The notes beneath the pieces were generated by a model. The model ran no database searches, was not told where the DNA came from, and saw only the letters and a list, made by a program, of their open reading frames with translations. A program made the position numbers and the translations under genes. This document shows positions 43,149-51,605 of a stretch of DNA of 64,000 nt, piece after piece. The stretch is from NCBI GenBank assembly GCA_035690865.1, contig DASSKE010000003.1:62001-126000 (forward strand), read 5' to 3'. The first letter of the stretch is position 1. Each line of letters starts with the position of its first letter. Origin of the DNA: CAMLQK01 sp035690865. Its GTDB lineage: Bacteria; Patescibacteriota; Saccharimonadia; Saccharimonadales; UBA4665.

Positions 43149-43487
43149 TTAAGATGTCTGGCGCGGTATTGAGTCGATATCGTGGGGCATAAGTACAAGC
43201 GTATCAAGGAGGGGAGCTGCGGTGGCTGCAAAAGAGCCGTCGTATAAAGGCGTCTGGCTTTCTGGGTCGAGACACGTAAAGCGAACGGTTGGGTCAATAG
43301 GGCGCGACGATTGGTGAGGAACGGACAGTTCATCGTCTATAATTCTAAGCAGAAATGGACCGACGGAATCCTTGCCCTCTCTCTGGGGAAGGGTCACCTC
43401 GGCCCCTATTTCGGCACAGGCAATAAGGCGGCGTACAAAGGCGTAGCCAGTTAAGGAGCGTTGGTGGGGTATGGTTGACTCGGACAT
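43149..43487 (-). CDS. Small hypothetical protein
   Basis: This 112-residue protein is not recognised. It is alpha/beta, has no membrane segment, and contains two Cys. It is divergent from the 350-residue gene with 42 bp between starts. The -10 boxes of the two genes overlap in the palindromic TATATAATATA stretch at about 43496-43506. Confidence 0.5.
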   Translation of the reverse strand: MSESTIPHQRSLTGYAFVRRLIACAEIGAEVTLPQREGKDSVGPFLLRIIDDELSVPHQSSRPIDPTVRFTCLDPESQTPLYDGSFAATAAPLLDTLVLMPHDIDSIPRQTS

Positions 43488-43529
43488 GATTATGTTATAT
43501 AATATACAAGTTATTGAGAATTATGTCAA

Positions 43530-44582
43530 ATGAAAACCATTGATAAGTCACCACGTTCTATATCTGTTGAAGATTTCGGTAGCCGAATGCGCAGCATTGG
43601 CCGCGGAGTAACTTTTGATGGCTCTTTAGACCCACAAAGTCTAGCACATACTGCTCAGTTTTACTATGGAATTGATTCCTTGCACACGCTAACGCTAGAT
43701 GCTCCTTCGGCGAATCAGCTGGCAACCTCTTTTGGTACCTTAGCTGGAGTTGCCAAAGAAACGCTTGCAAAAAATAAGCGCCGCTACAACACCTACGAAA
43801 AAACGCAAATGCACGAGTTTATCGGTGATCTTCTCGTAGAGAAAGCAACACTGGACTTGCGCGTAGGTAACCGGGACTTGGGTGAGATTGCCGCTACCGT
43901 AGATGATGCGCTAGATATCTACCACGAGTCGCCAGTCATGAAAAAGCGTAGCGTAAAGGGCAAAGAAGGCATGTACAATCACCACAATATTGGTGCGCTC
44001 TTGGGAACGCTCTCGGCGCGGGCTATGGAAACACACATTGATGCACGCCGCAGTCGCACCCAGCAGTCCCGTATATTGGCTCGCAGTGCTTTGCACGGTA
44101 TTTATGCCGACGCCGTAGGGCACATGGATGCGCTGTCGGGGATGCAGCAAGGCAAAACAATTGACGAAGCCAGTAATGCGCGCGGTCGATTTATGGAAAT
44201 GACCGCTTTTGCGCACAACGTTTTAGATTGGGCGGATGTATCAACTCCAGAAGGCCGCTACGTTCGTTTTGCGGTAAACCGCGAAGATTGCCCGCGCTCG
44301 CAAGTGATCCCCCGCCGCGGCTTTGACCTCTTGCGCTATGAGACCGCCTCTGATAGGCATGTGCCCGTGCAGGTAAAGATTGGTTCGGCCGGAGTATACC
44401 ACGAAGCTATCCGTATTTGGCGCCCAACTCGCCCTCAAGATGTCATGACAGACACCGACGCCATTGTAGCAAACTTTGCTACCCTTACTGACGCCTCTGC
44501 GGATCCGCTGGACCTTCGCAATGCTCGTACTTTTGTAGCGACACAGTTCGAAGAGAAGCCCTCAGTACAGACGGGAAGTTAG
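43530..44582 (+). CDS. Hypothetical protein with PD-(D/E)xK nuclease-like pattern
   Basis: This is a 350-residue protein. A helical N-terminal part (about 35-210) precedes a segment with the order ARGRFMEM (E223), RRGFDLLRY (D266) and VPVQVKIG (Q281-x-K283). Glu on a helix, Asp on a strand and (E/Q)xK on the next strand is the arrangement of PD-(D/E)xK nucleases. This is inferred from spacing only, and no standard family is named. No membrane segment is present. It starts 26 bases after TATAAT (43498-43503) and is divergent from the 112-residue gene. Confidence 0.5.
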   Translation: MKTIDKSPRSISVEDFGSRMRSIGRGVTFDGSLDPQSLAHTAQFYYGIDSLHTLTLDAPSANQLATSFGTLAGVAKETLAKNKRRYNTYEKTQMHEFIGDLLVEKATLDLRVGNRDLGEIAATVDDALDIYHESPVMKKRSVKGKEGMYNHHNIGALLGTLSARAMETHIDARRSRTQQSRILARSALHGIYADAVGHMDALSGMQQGKTIDEASNARGRFMEMTAFAHNVLDWADVSTPEGRYVRFAVNREDCPRSQVIPRRGFDLLRYETASDRHVPVQVKIGSAGVYHEAIRIWRPTRPQDVMTDTDAIVANFATLTDASADPLDLRNARTFVATQFEEKPSVQTGS

Positions 44583-44605
44583 ACACAAAAACCCTTCATC
44601 AGCCC

Positions 44606-44635
44606 TTGACGCTGTCGTTGGCACTCGGGTATAGT
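44606..44635 (+). promoter_or_regulatory. groESL promoter
   Basis: TTGACG (44606-44611), 18 bases, TATAGT (44630-44635). The -10 box lies inside the CIRCE loop. Confidence 0.65.
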
Positions 44636-44644
44636 GAGTGCTGA
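44618..44644. promoter_or_regulatory. CIRCE element (HrcA operator)
   Basis: Arms TTGGCACTC and GAGTGCTGA with a 9-base spacer. Consensus is TTAGCACTC-N9-GAGTGCTAA, so there is one change in each arm. It lies over the promoter of groES-groEL, so HrcA should repress the operon. hrcA itself is not in the window. Confidence 0.92.
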
Positions 44645-44713
44645 TGGGTCTAGCGCTTTCCACGTGTAAGTGCTAATGCCCGGGATATGACAGATAAAAC
44701 AAGGAGCTTTTAC

Positions 44714-44980
44714 ATGAGTGTCAAAGTGAAACCTCTTGCCGACTATGTCGTGGCACAAGTTGAAGAAGCCAAGGCAAAAACCGCAAGCGGCCTCTACCTA
44801 CCAAAAGATTCGGCCGAAAAATCAAAAGTAGCTACCATTGTAGCTGTTGGTAAGGCGGTAAAAGATGTTAAAGTGGGTGACCGCATTATCTATAAGAGCT
44901 TTAGTATGACCGAAGTAAAAGTTGACGGTGAGGACTACCTCCTGGTTAAAGAAGAAGATATTCTGGCAACTGTTGGCTAG
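44714..44980 (+). CDS. groES: Co-chaperonin GroES
   Basis: This 88-residue protein caps the GroEL chamber. KVKPLADYVVAQ starts the fold. The mobile loop region KTASGLYLPKDSAEKSK and the core VATIVAVGKAVKDVKVGDRIIY are standard. AGGAG lies 8 bases before the ATG at 44714. A longer frame with an ATG at 44687 exists but lies before this Shine-Dalgarno sequence. CIRCE-controlled and followed by groEL. Confidence 0.96.
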   Translation: MSVKVKPLADYVVAQVEEAKAKTASGLYLPKDSAEKSKVATIVAVGKAVKDVKVGDRIIYKSFSMTEVKVDGEDYLLVKEEDILATVG

Positions 44981-44999
44981 AGAAGGGGAGTGATATTTT

Positions 45000-46670
45000 A
45001 TGGCAAAAAAAGTTTTTTACGATGATGATGCCCGTCGCCGCGTGTTGGCAGGCGCCGAGATTTTATATAACGCCGTAAAGACCACCATGGGTCCCAAAGG
45101 GCGCAATGTGGTTATTGGCAAACAGTTTGGCAGCCAAACGGTAACACACGATGGCGTGACGGTTGCAAAAAGTGTCGAAATTGAAGACGTTGACGACGAA
45201 ACCTTGGGCTACAAAGTTGGTGCTGAGCTTATCAAGCAAGCCGCCAATAAGATGAACGACGTCGCCGGTGACGGTACAACTACCGTTACGGTACTTACGT
45301 ATCACATTTTGAACGAAGCCAACAAGCTTATCGCTGCTGGTCATAATCCAATGCTTATCCGCAAAGGTCTTGAGAAGGCCGCCGCCGATGTTATTAAGGC
45401 TCTGGACGGCATGCGCGAAGATATTCAGGGCAAAAAGAGCCGCGTGGCCGAAGTGGCGACCATTTCGGCTGGTGACAAAGAAATCGGCGATATGATTGCC
45501 GAAGTTATGGCCAAGATTGGTCCTGACGGCCAGGTAACGGTTGAAGAAGGTCAGGGTTTGGCTTTGGAAGCCGAAGTTGTTGAAGGCTACACCTTTGACC
45601 GTGGTTTTGTAAGCCCGTACATGGTAACCGACACCGCTCGCATGGAAGCAGTGTACAACAAGCCGGCTATCCTTATTACTAACAAAAAGCTCAGTTCTAT
45701 CCAGGAGTTTTTGCCATTGCTTGAGCAGCTTGCTCAGTCTGGCAAAAAAGATTTGGTTATTATTGCCGAAGATGTTGAGGGCGAAGCTCTTGGCACGCTC
45801 ATTCTGAATCGCCTGAAGGGTGTGTTTAACACCGTGGCCATCAAAGCTCCTGGCTTTGGTGATGGCCGCATGGCGTTACTGGATGACATTGCCGTACTTA
45901 CTGGCGCAACAGTTATCGCCGAAGAACGCGGTCACAGCTTTGAAAGTGCTGATTTACACATGATTGGTAGTGCCCGTAAGGTGATTGTTGGCAAAGATGC
46001 CACCACCATTATCGAGGGCGCTGGCCAGGCGCAAGAGCTGACCGCCCGCGTTAATGAGATTGCCGCCCAGGCAAAAGCAGCCAAGAGCAGCTTTGAGCGC
46101 GAAGAGCTGGTTAAGCGCCGTGCCGCCTTGAGCGGCAAGGTTGCTGTGATCAAGGTTGGTGGCGTAAGCGAAACCGAAATTGAAGAAAAGAAGTACCGTG
46201 TAGATGACGCCGTCGCTGCCGTTAAGGCTGCACTGGCCGAAGGCGTGGTGCCTGGCGGTGGTACAACGCTGGTAACGCTTGCTGGCGCATTGAGTGCTAC
46301 AAGCGCAACAAGCGAAGACGACGCTGCGGTTGCCGCTGGTGTGCAGCTCCTCAAGAATGCATTGGAGCAGCCGTTCCGCATCTTGCTGACCAACGCTGGC
46401 TTGAACGCCGACGAGTGGCTGCCACAAGTGCGTAATGGCAAGCCAGGACTGGGCGTTGACGTAAACAGCCCAGGCAAACTGGTTGACCTCAAGGCTAAAG
46501 GTGTTATTGACCCGGCTCGTGTAACCCGCGAAGCCATTATGAACGCTGTTTCGATTGCTGGTACCAGCATGACCATGGGAGCTTTGGTGGTTGAAGTGCC
46601 AGAAAAAGCTGGCGCCGCTGCCGGTGCTCCAGACATGAGTGGCATGGGGGGTATGGGCGGCTTGATGTAA
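45000..46670 (+). CDS. groEL: Chaperonin GroEL
   Basis: This 556-residue tetradecameric chaperonin folds proteins with ATP. TTMGPKGRNVVI (ATP site, about 27-38), VAGDGTTTVTVL (about 84-95), and PGGGTTLV near 415 are the usual equatorial-domain signatures. The C-terminal tail is GMGGMGGLM. GAAGGGGAG precedes the ATG. A single copy is seen in the window. Confidence 0.98.
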   Translation: MAKKVFYDDDARRRVLAGAEILYNAVKTTMGPKGRNVVIGKQFGSQTVTHDGVTVAKSVEIEDVDDETLGYKVGAELIKQAANKMNDVAGDGTTTVTVLTYHILNEANKLIAAGHNPMLIRKGLEKAAADVIKALDGMREDIQGKKSRVAEVATISAGDKEIGDMIAEVMAKIGPDGQVTVEEGQGLALEAEVVEGYTFDRGFVSPYMVTDTARMEAVYNKPAILITNKKLSSIQEFLPLLEQLAQSGKKDLVIIAEDVEGEALGTLILNRLKGVFNTVAIKAPGFGDGRMALLDDIAVLTGATVIAEERGHSFESADLHMIGSARKVIVGKDATTIIEGAGQAQELTARVNEIAAQAKAAKSSFEREELVKRRAALSGKVAVIKVGGVSETEIEEKKYRVDDAVAAVKAALAEGVVPGGGTTLVTLAGALSATSATSEDDAAVAAGVQLLKNALEQPFRILLTNAGLNADEWLPQVRNGKPGLGVDVNSPGKLVDLKAKGVIDPARVTREAIMNAVSIAGTSMTMGALVVEVPEKAGAAAGAPDMSGMGGMGGLM

Positions 46671-46692
46671 GCCGCTTAGCCTCACAGCATGC

Positions 46693-46721
46693 AAAAGGCC
46701 TCTCACTCGGAGAGGCCTTTT
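46693..46721. terminator. Terminator between groEL and tatA
   Basis: Stem AAAAGGCCTCT/AGAGGCCTTTT with a 7-base loop. Symmetric, so it serves both convergent genes. Confidence 0.88.
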
Positions 46722-46737
46722 ATATTCGCCAGATGTA

Positions 46738-46962
46738 CTACTGGTTAATTTGGTTGTCGCTTGGGCGACGATCGGCTTGCGCGTTGTTATTGCGGTTGGC
46801 ATTTGGGTCTTCACCAAGGCCTTTGCGCAATTCCTGTACGGAGTTACCTAGGCTGCGCGATAATTCTGGCAAGCGCTTGCCACCAAACAAAACCAACACG
46901 ATGAGCAAGATGATAACCAGCTCAGGCGTGCTGAAGTTTAAGAGTGCAAAATCGTTAAACAT
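46738..46962 (-). CDS. tatA: Sec-independent translocase subunit TatA
   Basis: This is a 74-residue protein. A short N-terminus and one membrane helix (about 12-27) are followed by FGGKRLPELSRSLGNSVQELRKGL, the TatA/E amphipathic helix signature, and an acidic, Asn-rich tail. TatA forms the pore for folded twin-arginine substrates. tatC is not adjacent. GAGGG lies before the ATG. Confidence 0.93.
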   Translation of the reverse strand: MFNDFALLNFSTPELVIILLIVLVLFGGKRLPELSRSLGNSVQELRKGLGEDPNANRNNNAQADRRPSDNQINQ

Positions 46963-47060
46963 TTTTTAATTCCCTCATTTATAACGTTCTAAGGCTAATA
47001 ATACCATAAGCGGCAAACTATACAAAGCCGCCGCTTACAGATGAGTACTGGGGTACAAAA

Positions 47061-47603
47061 CTAGCTGTTTTGCTCGTGTTGGGTAAAGTAGTTTATCTCG
47101 TTAACTACGTCGAGCAGTGCTTGGGCGCGAGCTTTGTCGTCGGTAATGGCCTGAGCTGCTTTGTAAGCCTGAGGAATAAGATCTTTGTTGTCGGAGCTTT
47201 GAATAAGCATCATGGTTGTGCGGAATTCGTCTTCAGGAGCTTGGTCGAGGTGGCTAACAAGCGGCGAAAGTTGTTGCAATGCCTGCTGTTTAATATTGAG
47301 CAGGTCGTCGCTGCCGGCAGGTGCAGGAGCAGACACAGGAGCCTGGCCCATATCATCATCGCTGCTGCTCGTTGGAGCGGGAGCTGGTGCGCTGCTTGGC
47401 GCGTCAGTCATGATGTAATCACCGGCGTTGTCTTCGGTGGCAGGAGCGGCTGGCTCGCCTGGCTGGCTGCTCTGCGGCGTGCCAACAACAGGTGGTACAC
47501 CAGGCGCGCTGGTAGTCGTTGCGGCATCCGGGTGCGTTACCGCGCCGTCGGTTTGATTCTGATTGTTATCATCGTTTTGATGGTGGTCGTGCCCAAACAT
47601 CAT
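47061..47603 (-). CDS. Hypothetical protein with disordered N-terminus
   Basis: This 180-residue protein is not recognised. Residues 1-105 are low complexity (His/Asp/Asn at the start, then Pro, Ala, Ser, Thr). Residues 108-175 are a helical domain (LNIKQQALQQLSPLVSHLDQ, DDKARAQALLDVVNEI). No membrane segment is seen. GGGGGG lies before the ATG pair. It is divergent from the isomerase gene with overlapping -10-like TATA boxes between. Confidence 0.55.
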   Translation of the reverse strand: MMFGHDHHQNDDNNQNQTDGAVTHPDAATTTSAPGVPPVVGTPQSSQPGEPAAPATEDNAGDYIMTDAPSSAPAPAPTSSSDDDMGQAPVSAPAPAGSDDLLNIKQQALQQLSPLVSHLDQAPEDEFRTTMMLIQSSDNKDLIPQAYKAAQAITDDKARAQALLDVVNEINYFTQHEQNS

Positions 47604-47671
47604 AGTTCCCCCCTTGATTGTCTTATGAGACTATACTATATGTACTATCATAGCACAAGGAGCTAATGTTT

Positions 47672-48709
47672 ATGACCATTTTAGATGACCTCGCTCGTAT
47701 CCACCAACAGGATACCCAGGATGTGCTTGGAATAGTGAGTAAACAAACTGAACAATTGGCCTATGATTTCGCGTTGCCGCCAATGGATTTTACCCCACAG
47801 AATATTGTGTATGCCGCAATGGGCGGGTCGGCGCTGGTGGCTGATTTGGCGCTGTCGTGGCCGGGTTGCAACGTCCCCTTAGAGATCGTCCGCGACTACA
47901 ATTTGCCGATGTACGTTGGGTCGCGCACTTTGGTGATTGTTGCCAGTTACTCGGGTACGAGCGAAGAAACGCTCTCGGCTATGGACCAGGCCGAAAAAAA
48001 AGGCGCTCATATTGCGGTTATTTCGGCCGGCGGGACAATGGCTGAGCGGGCACGCCAAAAAGGCTATCCGCTGGCTGTAATGCCGCCGCTGGCGCAATCT
48101 CGCTATGCAACGCTTTACAATTTTAAGGCGCTGCTGGATATTCTGGCTGCTTGTGGCGTCGTTGATGCAGTTGCCGTAGGGCAGGGGCTGGCCACGGCCA
48201 CAGATCATGTAAATGAGGCGATTGCACACTGGTTGCCAGAGATGCCAACCAAACAGAACACCGCTAAGCAGCTTGCCCTGGAGCTTATGGGCAAATCGGT
48301 AGTGATTTACGCGGGAGCTATGCTGGCGCCAGCTGCACGCAAGTGGAAAATCAGCATCAACGAAAATGCCAAACAGGTTGCCTGGTGGAATCACCTCCCC
48401 GAAATGAACCACAACGAATTTACCGGCTGGACAGCGCAGCCACACGACAAACCATATGCCGTGGTCGAACTGCGCAGTGCCTTAGAACACGAACGAACAC
48501 AAAAACGATTTGTGGTCACAGAGCGGCTTTTATCAGGGATGCGACCCGCGCCCGAAGTGGTAGAAGTGTCAGGAACAACACTGCCTGAACAACTTTTGTG
48601 GGCGTTTGCCTCTGGCGACTTTGTCAGTGTGTACTTGGCCTTACTCAATGGCCAGGACCCGGCGCCTGTTAGCCACGTCACTAAACTTAAACAGCACATG
48701 GAGCAATAA
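47672..48709 (+). CDS. SIS-domain glucose/mannose-6-phosphate isomerase-like enzyme
   Basis: A 345-residue protein with two SIS (sugar isomerase) domains: IVYAAMGGSALVADLAL at about 45-61 and SYSGTSEETLSAMDQA near 92-107. The second half has MGKSVVIYAGAMLAPAARKWKISINENAKQVAWWNHLPEMNHNEFTGW, quoted here in part, which fits the bifunctional phosphoglucose/phosphomannose isomerase family (PF10432). It interconverts Glc-6-P or Man-6-P with Fru-6-P. The ATG at 47672 is 9 bases after AAGGAG. An ATG at 47666 is too close to it. Confidence 0.85.
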   Translation: MTILDDLARIHQQDTQDVLGIVSKQTEQLAYDFALPPMDFTPQNIVYAAMGGSALVADLALSWPGCNVPLEIVRDYNLPMYVGSRTLVIVASYSGTSEETLSAMDQAEKKGAHIAVISAGGTMAERARQKGYPLAVMPPLAQSRYATLYNFKALLDILAACGVVDAVAVGQGLATATDHVNEAIAHWLPEMPTKQNTAKQLALELMGKSVVIYAGAMLAPAARKWKISINENAKQVAWWNHLPEMNHNEFTGWTAQPHDKPYAVVELRSALEHERTQKRFVVTERLLSGMRPAPEVVEVSGTTLPEQLLWAFASGDFVSVYLALLNGQDPAPVSHVTKLKQHMEQ

Positions 48710-48711
48710 TT

Positions 48712-49173
48712 ATGGATGAAAACACGCAAGCACCAACCTTTGACCCTACCGCTTTCAGCGTAGCGCCGTACGTTCGTCGTATCGAAAAACCGTGGGGCTA
48801 TGAGATTCACTGGGTCCCAGAGGACGCACCGTACATGGGTAAGCTACTCCATGTAAACGAAGGTGCCCGTTTGAGCTTGCAGGTGCACGACCAAAAGCAA
48901 GAAAGCTGGTTTATTATTGGCGGTAACGGCTCGGTCATTTGGGAAAACGAAAAAGGCGAGATGGTCGAAACGGTGCTCGAGCCAGGCAAAGGCTACAGCA
49001 CTAAAGTCGGCCAAAAACATCGCCTGAAAGGCCTCGAAGGTGGCTGCGATATTATTGAGGTTTCGACACCAGAGGCCGGTACAACCTGGCGGCTCGAAGA
49101 TGACTACGCCCGCCAGCACCAAACACCCGAGGGGCGCGACGCAGAGTACGCCAAAAACGGATCAGAAAGCTAG
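48712..49173 (+). CDS. Cupin, mannose-6-phosphate isomerase type II-like
   Basis: A 153-residue single cupin. VRRIEKPWGYEIHWV near residue 22 is the start of type II phosphomannose isomerase domains. The metal box is LSLQVHDQKQESWFIIGG, and the second cupin motif is KHRLKGL. It starts 2 bases after the stop of the isomerase gene, so both are in one operon. Together they would feed mannose-type precursors into glycan synthesis. Confidence 0.85.
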   Translation: MDENTQAPTFDPTAFSVAPYVRRIEKPWGYEIHWVPEDAPYMGKLLHVNEGARLSLQVHDQKQESWFIIGGNGSVIWENEKGEMVETVLEPGKGYSTKVGQKHRLKGLEGGCDIIEVSTPEAGTTWRLEDDYARQHQTPEGRDAEYAKNGSES

Positions 49174-49643
49174 CTGCTAGCGCCGGAAGCAGCCTCAGCT
49201 TGTATGCGCTGCTCATATAGTGTAAGGTCGTGCATGACACCATCGAGCTGCTGGAGTGGCACGGGCGCACCATCGTAGCCGTACACTTGCGGTGGGAATA
49301 GGCTGACCGTAAAGAACTCCTCAGCATCCTCGTGAATGGTGACCATAAGTGTGGCGTGGCCAACACTCTGCGCGGGACTATCTTGATCGAGAATGTCATG
49401 TTCGTACAGTCGATTGCCATCGCTGTTATACGCGTTGAGCCATGCTCCGCCACCCGATCCATCTGGTTCCGGCCAGCTTACGGGAGGCATGTCAAACACC
49501 CTACCCGCAGAAGGGTCAACGCCGTCGAGATCGGCAAGAAAGCCGTACGTGTCTAGCAGGTTCTTTACCATTGCAGCCGCCTGCCCGGTCTTGTTATTTC
49601 GTTCGGTAATCTGCGCCCGAACTGATTCAACATAACTTGCCAT
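49170..49643 (-). CDS. Hypothetical protein, tandem paralogue A
   Basis: This is a 157-residue protein with no known family. It shares layout with the next gene: MASYVESVRAQI at the start, a middle VSWPEPDGSGGGAW patch, then a strand TLMVTIHEDAEEFFTVSLF and an end helix DLTLYEQRIQAE. No membrane segment is present. It is separated from paralogue B by 2 bases and ends overlapping the cupin gene by 4 bases. Confidence 0.55.
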   Translation of the reverse strand: MASYVESVRAQITERNNKTGQAAAMVKNLLDTYGFLADLDGVDPSAGRVFDMPPVSWPEPDGSGGGAWLNAYNSDGNRLYEHDILDQDSPAQSVGHATLMVTIHEDAEEFFTVSLFPPQVYGYDGAPVPLQQLDGVMHDLTLYEQRIQAEAASGASS

Positions 49644-49645
49644 AA

Positions 49646-50080
49646 CTATTCAGTTCCCAGGATTTCTTGGTAACGCTCAAGATCTTTAGTAAGCGCTTTA
49701 ATATCAGTGGTGGGTAATTGTGCGCCATCTCGCCCGACTACATCCGACAGTGTAATAGTTGCGATATCAAAGGGCATGTCATTCACCGTGTACCGTACAA
49801 TTACATTGCCAATGTGTTGGCGTACATCATCGCCTTGCTTTAGATCTGCCTCCCCAATATTGTGATCTTCAACTGCGTGGTAGTGGAGGCCGAAGGTCTC
49901 GTGATTACTTCCTGGGGCATCTGGCCATTCAACAGTTTCGACTTGTAGGGTGTGATCCGTATTGCCAAAGCTTCCGTATCGTTTGGCAATTTCGCGAGTA
50001 ATACTAAATGCGTCGACTATGGCGCTGATTCGCTCATTCTCGCTGTAAACCTGGGGACGTATGTTCTCGATATAACTCAT
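49646..50080 (-). CDS. Hypothetical protein, tandem paralogue B
   Basis: A 144-residue protein, paralogous to the previous one by eye: MSYIENIRPQVYSENER, then VEWPDAPGSNHETFGL, NVIVRYTVNDMPFDIATITLSD and LTKDLERYQEIL occupy the same positions. Function unknown. It follows the 251-residue gene by 12 bases in one operon. Confidence 0.55.
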   Translation of the reverse strand: MSYIENIRPQVYSENERISAIVDAFSITREIAKRYGSFGNTDHTLQVETVEWPDAPGSNHETFGLHYHAVEDHNIGEADLKQGDDVRQHIGNVIVRYTVNDMPFDIATITLSDVVGRDGAQLPTTDIKALTKDLERYQEILGTE

Positions 50081-50092
50081 AGAAGTACCTTT

Positions 50093-50848
50093 TTAAATGT
50101 CATTAAGGGGAACATGTTCCCCGTTGACCCATATGCTACCAAGACCTAGCTTGTAGCCGGGCATGCTGATGGGGTAGGGGCGCGGATCTTGTTCTAGCTG
50201 ATGGTAGACGGGCGCTGCCCAATGGAGTGTGGGGTCGATGCCGGTTTTGCCCTTAGGTGAACCGAGTATCATTTCTTCGTGTAGACTGAGTGTACGCTTG
50301 AGCGAGTTTGGCCTATGGCCGTCAAAATCGTTAATCTCGTACTCAGTTAGCCGGGCACTGCCGTCGTTTTGGATGCCAAAACAGAGGCGGGCATTGGGGC
50401 TTACGTTGCCGTTCAAAAGACTGTTCGTGCTATTCTTATCTTTAAAATCAGCCGTTTCGTAAAGATCAAGTTGCAGGCGGGTGTCTGGCACTAACTTGTC
50501 CAGGTGCAGCACGCCCGACTCGGCGTCGTGATGGACTTCGGCCACCATGGCTTTACGGGCAGCTTCGCTGGCGGCGATTCTTCTGTGTGACTCCAGGGCA
50601 CCGAGAATTGTTTCATCCTTAAATCGTGCAGCCAGTACGTTCAGCTGCTCTAGCGGCGAAAGATCTCCAAAAAATCCTTGCAGCAGCCTCTTTCTGCCCT
50701 CGAGCGTTAGGTCTTCTACGATACTGTCGATGCCGCTGTTAATGTCTGTCCCATCGGTGAGCGCTAGTTCGCCAAGGCGCTGCTCGGCCATCTGGGCCAA
50801 GCCAAGTGCGGTTTCTGAGATTTCGGGTCTTTTTGATCTTCTCAACAT
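50093..50848 (-). CDS. Hypothetical protein heading a three-gene operon
   Basis: This 251-residue protein is not recognised. Residues 1-110 are helical with many charges. Residues 115-250 are beta-rich (LQLDLYETADFKDKNS, LCFGIQNDGSARLTEYEIND). The start is the ATG at 50848, 7 bases after TATATT (50861-50856) with extended TGC, so it is leaderless-like. The frame upstream of it lies in the promoter. Confidence 0.5.
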   Translation of the reverse strand: MLRRSKRPEISETALGLAQMAEQRLGELALTDGTDINSGIDSIVEDLTLEGRKRLLQGFFGDLSPLEQLNVLAARFKDETILGALESHRRIAASEAARKAMVAEVHHDAESGVLHLDKLVPDTRLQLDLYETADFKDKNSTNSLLNGNVSPNARLCFGIQNDGSARLTEYEINDFDGHRPNSLKRTLSLHEEMILGSPKGKTGIDPTLHWAAPVYHQLEQDPRPYPISMPGYKLGLGSIWVNGEHVPLNDI

Positions 50849-50944
50849 AGTCGCCAATATAGCACAGTAACGATGCCGGCGATACTGGCAGGGGTGTTGT
50901 ATCTTCAGCAATGATTCAGGCGGACGGTGTACTATAGAAGTACT

Positions 50945-51601
50945 ATGCGTATATTAGTTGTTGAAGATGAAGTTAAGATTGCCAAAAGCCTCGAAAAAGG
51001 CCTAAAAGCTGAAGGGTATGTCGTTGATATTGCCTTGGACGGTGATGAGGCCGAAACACTTGTTGCTGCCTCGTCGTACGATCTGGTGTTGCTTGATTGG
51101 ATGATTCCGGGGCGCCACGACGGACAGGGCCTGATTCGCCTTTGGCGGGAAGAAAAGCAGCAAATGCCTATTTTAATGCTGACTGCTCGTGTGTCTATTG
51201 GCGACCGTGTACAGGGCTTGGACGCTGGTGCCGACGATTATTTGCCTAAGCCGTTTTCGTTTGATGAACTGCTGGCCCGCGTGCGAGCATTATTGCGTCG
51301 CCCTAAGGCTCATAGCGGTAATATCTTAGAGGCCGGCCCGTTGGCCATGGATATTGCCTCTAAGGTAGTAACGGTGAATGGCCAACCTATTCACTTGACG
51401 GCCAAAGAGTTCCAGCTTGTGGAATATTTGCTACGCCACGAAGGCAAAGTTATCAGCAAGGACCAGCTACTCGACCACGTGTGGTCCGACGAAGATCGCG
51501 TGCAACATAACACCGTGGAAACCTTTGTGGCCAATGTGCGCAAAAAAATTGGCGGCACTATTATTCAGACTGTTCGAGGCTATGGTTATAAGATAGTATA
51601 A
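50945..51601 (+). CDS. OmpR/PhoB-type response regulator
   Basis: This is a 218-residue protein. The receiver domain (1-115) has acidic pocket E8-D9, phospho-acceptor D51 (LVLLDWMIPG), T80 and K102 (YLPKPFS). The winged-helix output domain (about 125-218) has HLTAKEFQLVEYLLRHEGKV and the recognition part HNTVETFVANVRKKI. It starts at the ATG 9 bases after TACTAT (50930-50935). The partner kinase starts 4 bases after the stop. Confidence 0.95.
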   Translation: MRILVVEDEVKIAKSLEKGLKAEGYVVDIALDGDEAETLVAASSYDLVLLDWMIPGRHDGQGLIRLWREEKQQMPILMLTARVSIGDRVQGLDAGADDYLPKPFSFDELLARVRALLRRPKAHSGNILEAGPLAMDIASKVVTVNGQPIHLTAKEFQLVEYLLRHEGKVISKDQLLDHVWSDEDRVQHNTVETFVANVRKKIGGTIIQTVRGYGYKIV

Positions 51602-51605
51602 GCCT

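Noticed and set aside
45932..46817. Long open frames on the minus strand opposite groEL
   Set aside because: They mirror the codon pattern of groEL, have no start signals, and groEL is certain.
47070..47666. 198-residue plus-strand frame opposite the 180-residue gene
   Set aside because: It is antisense to low-complexity sequence, with no ribosome-binding site. The minus gene has a strong one.
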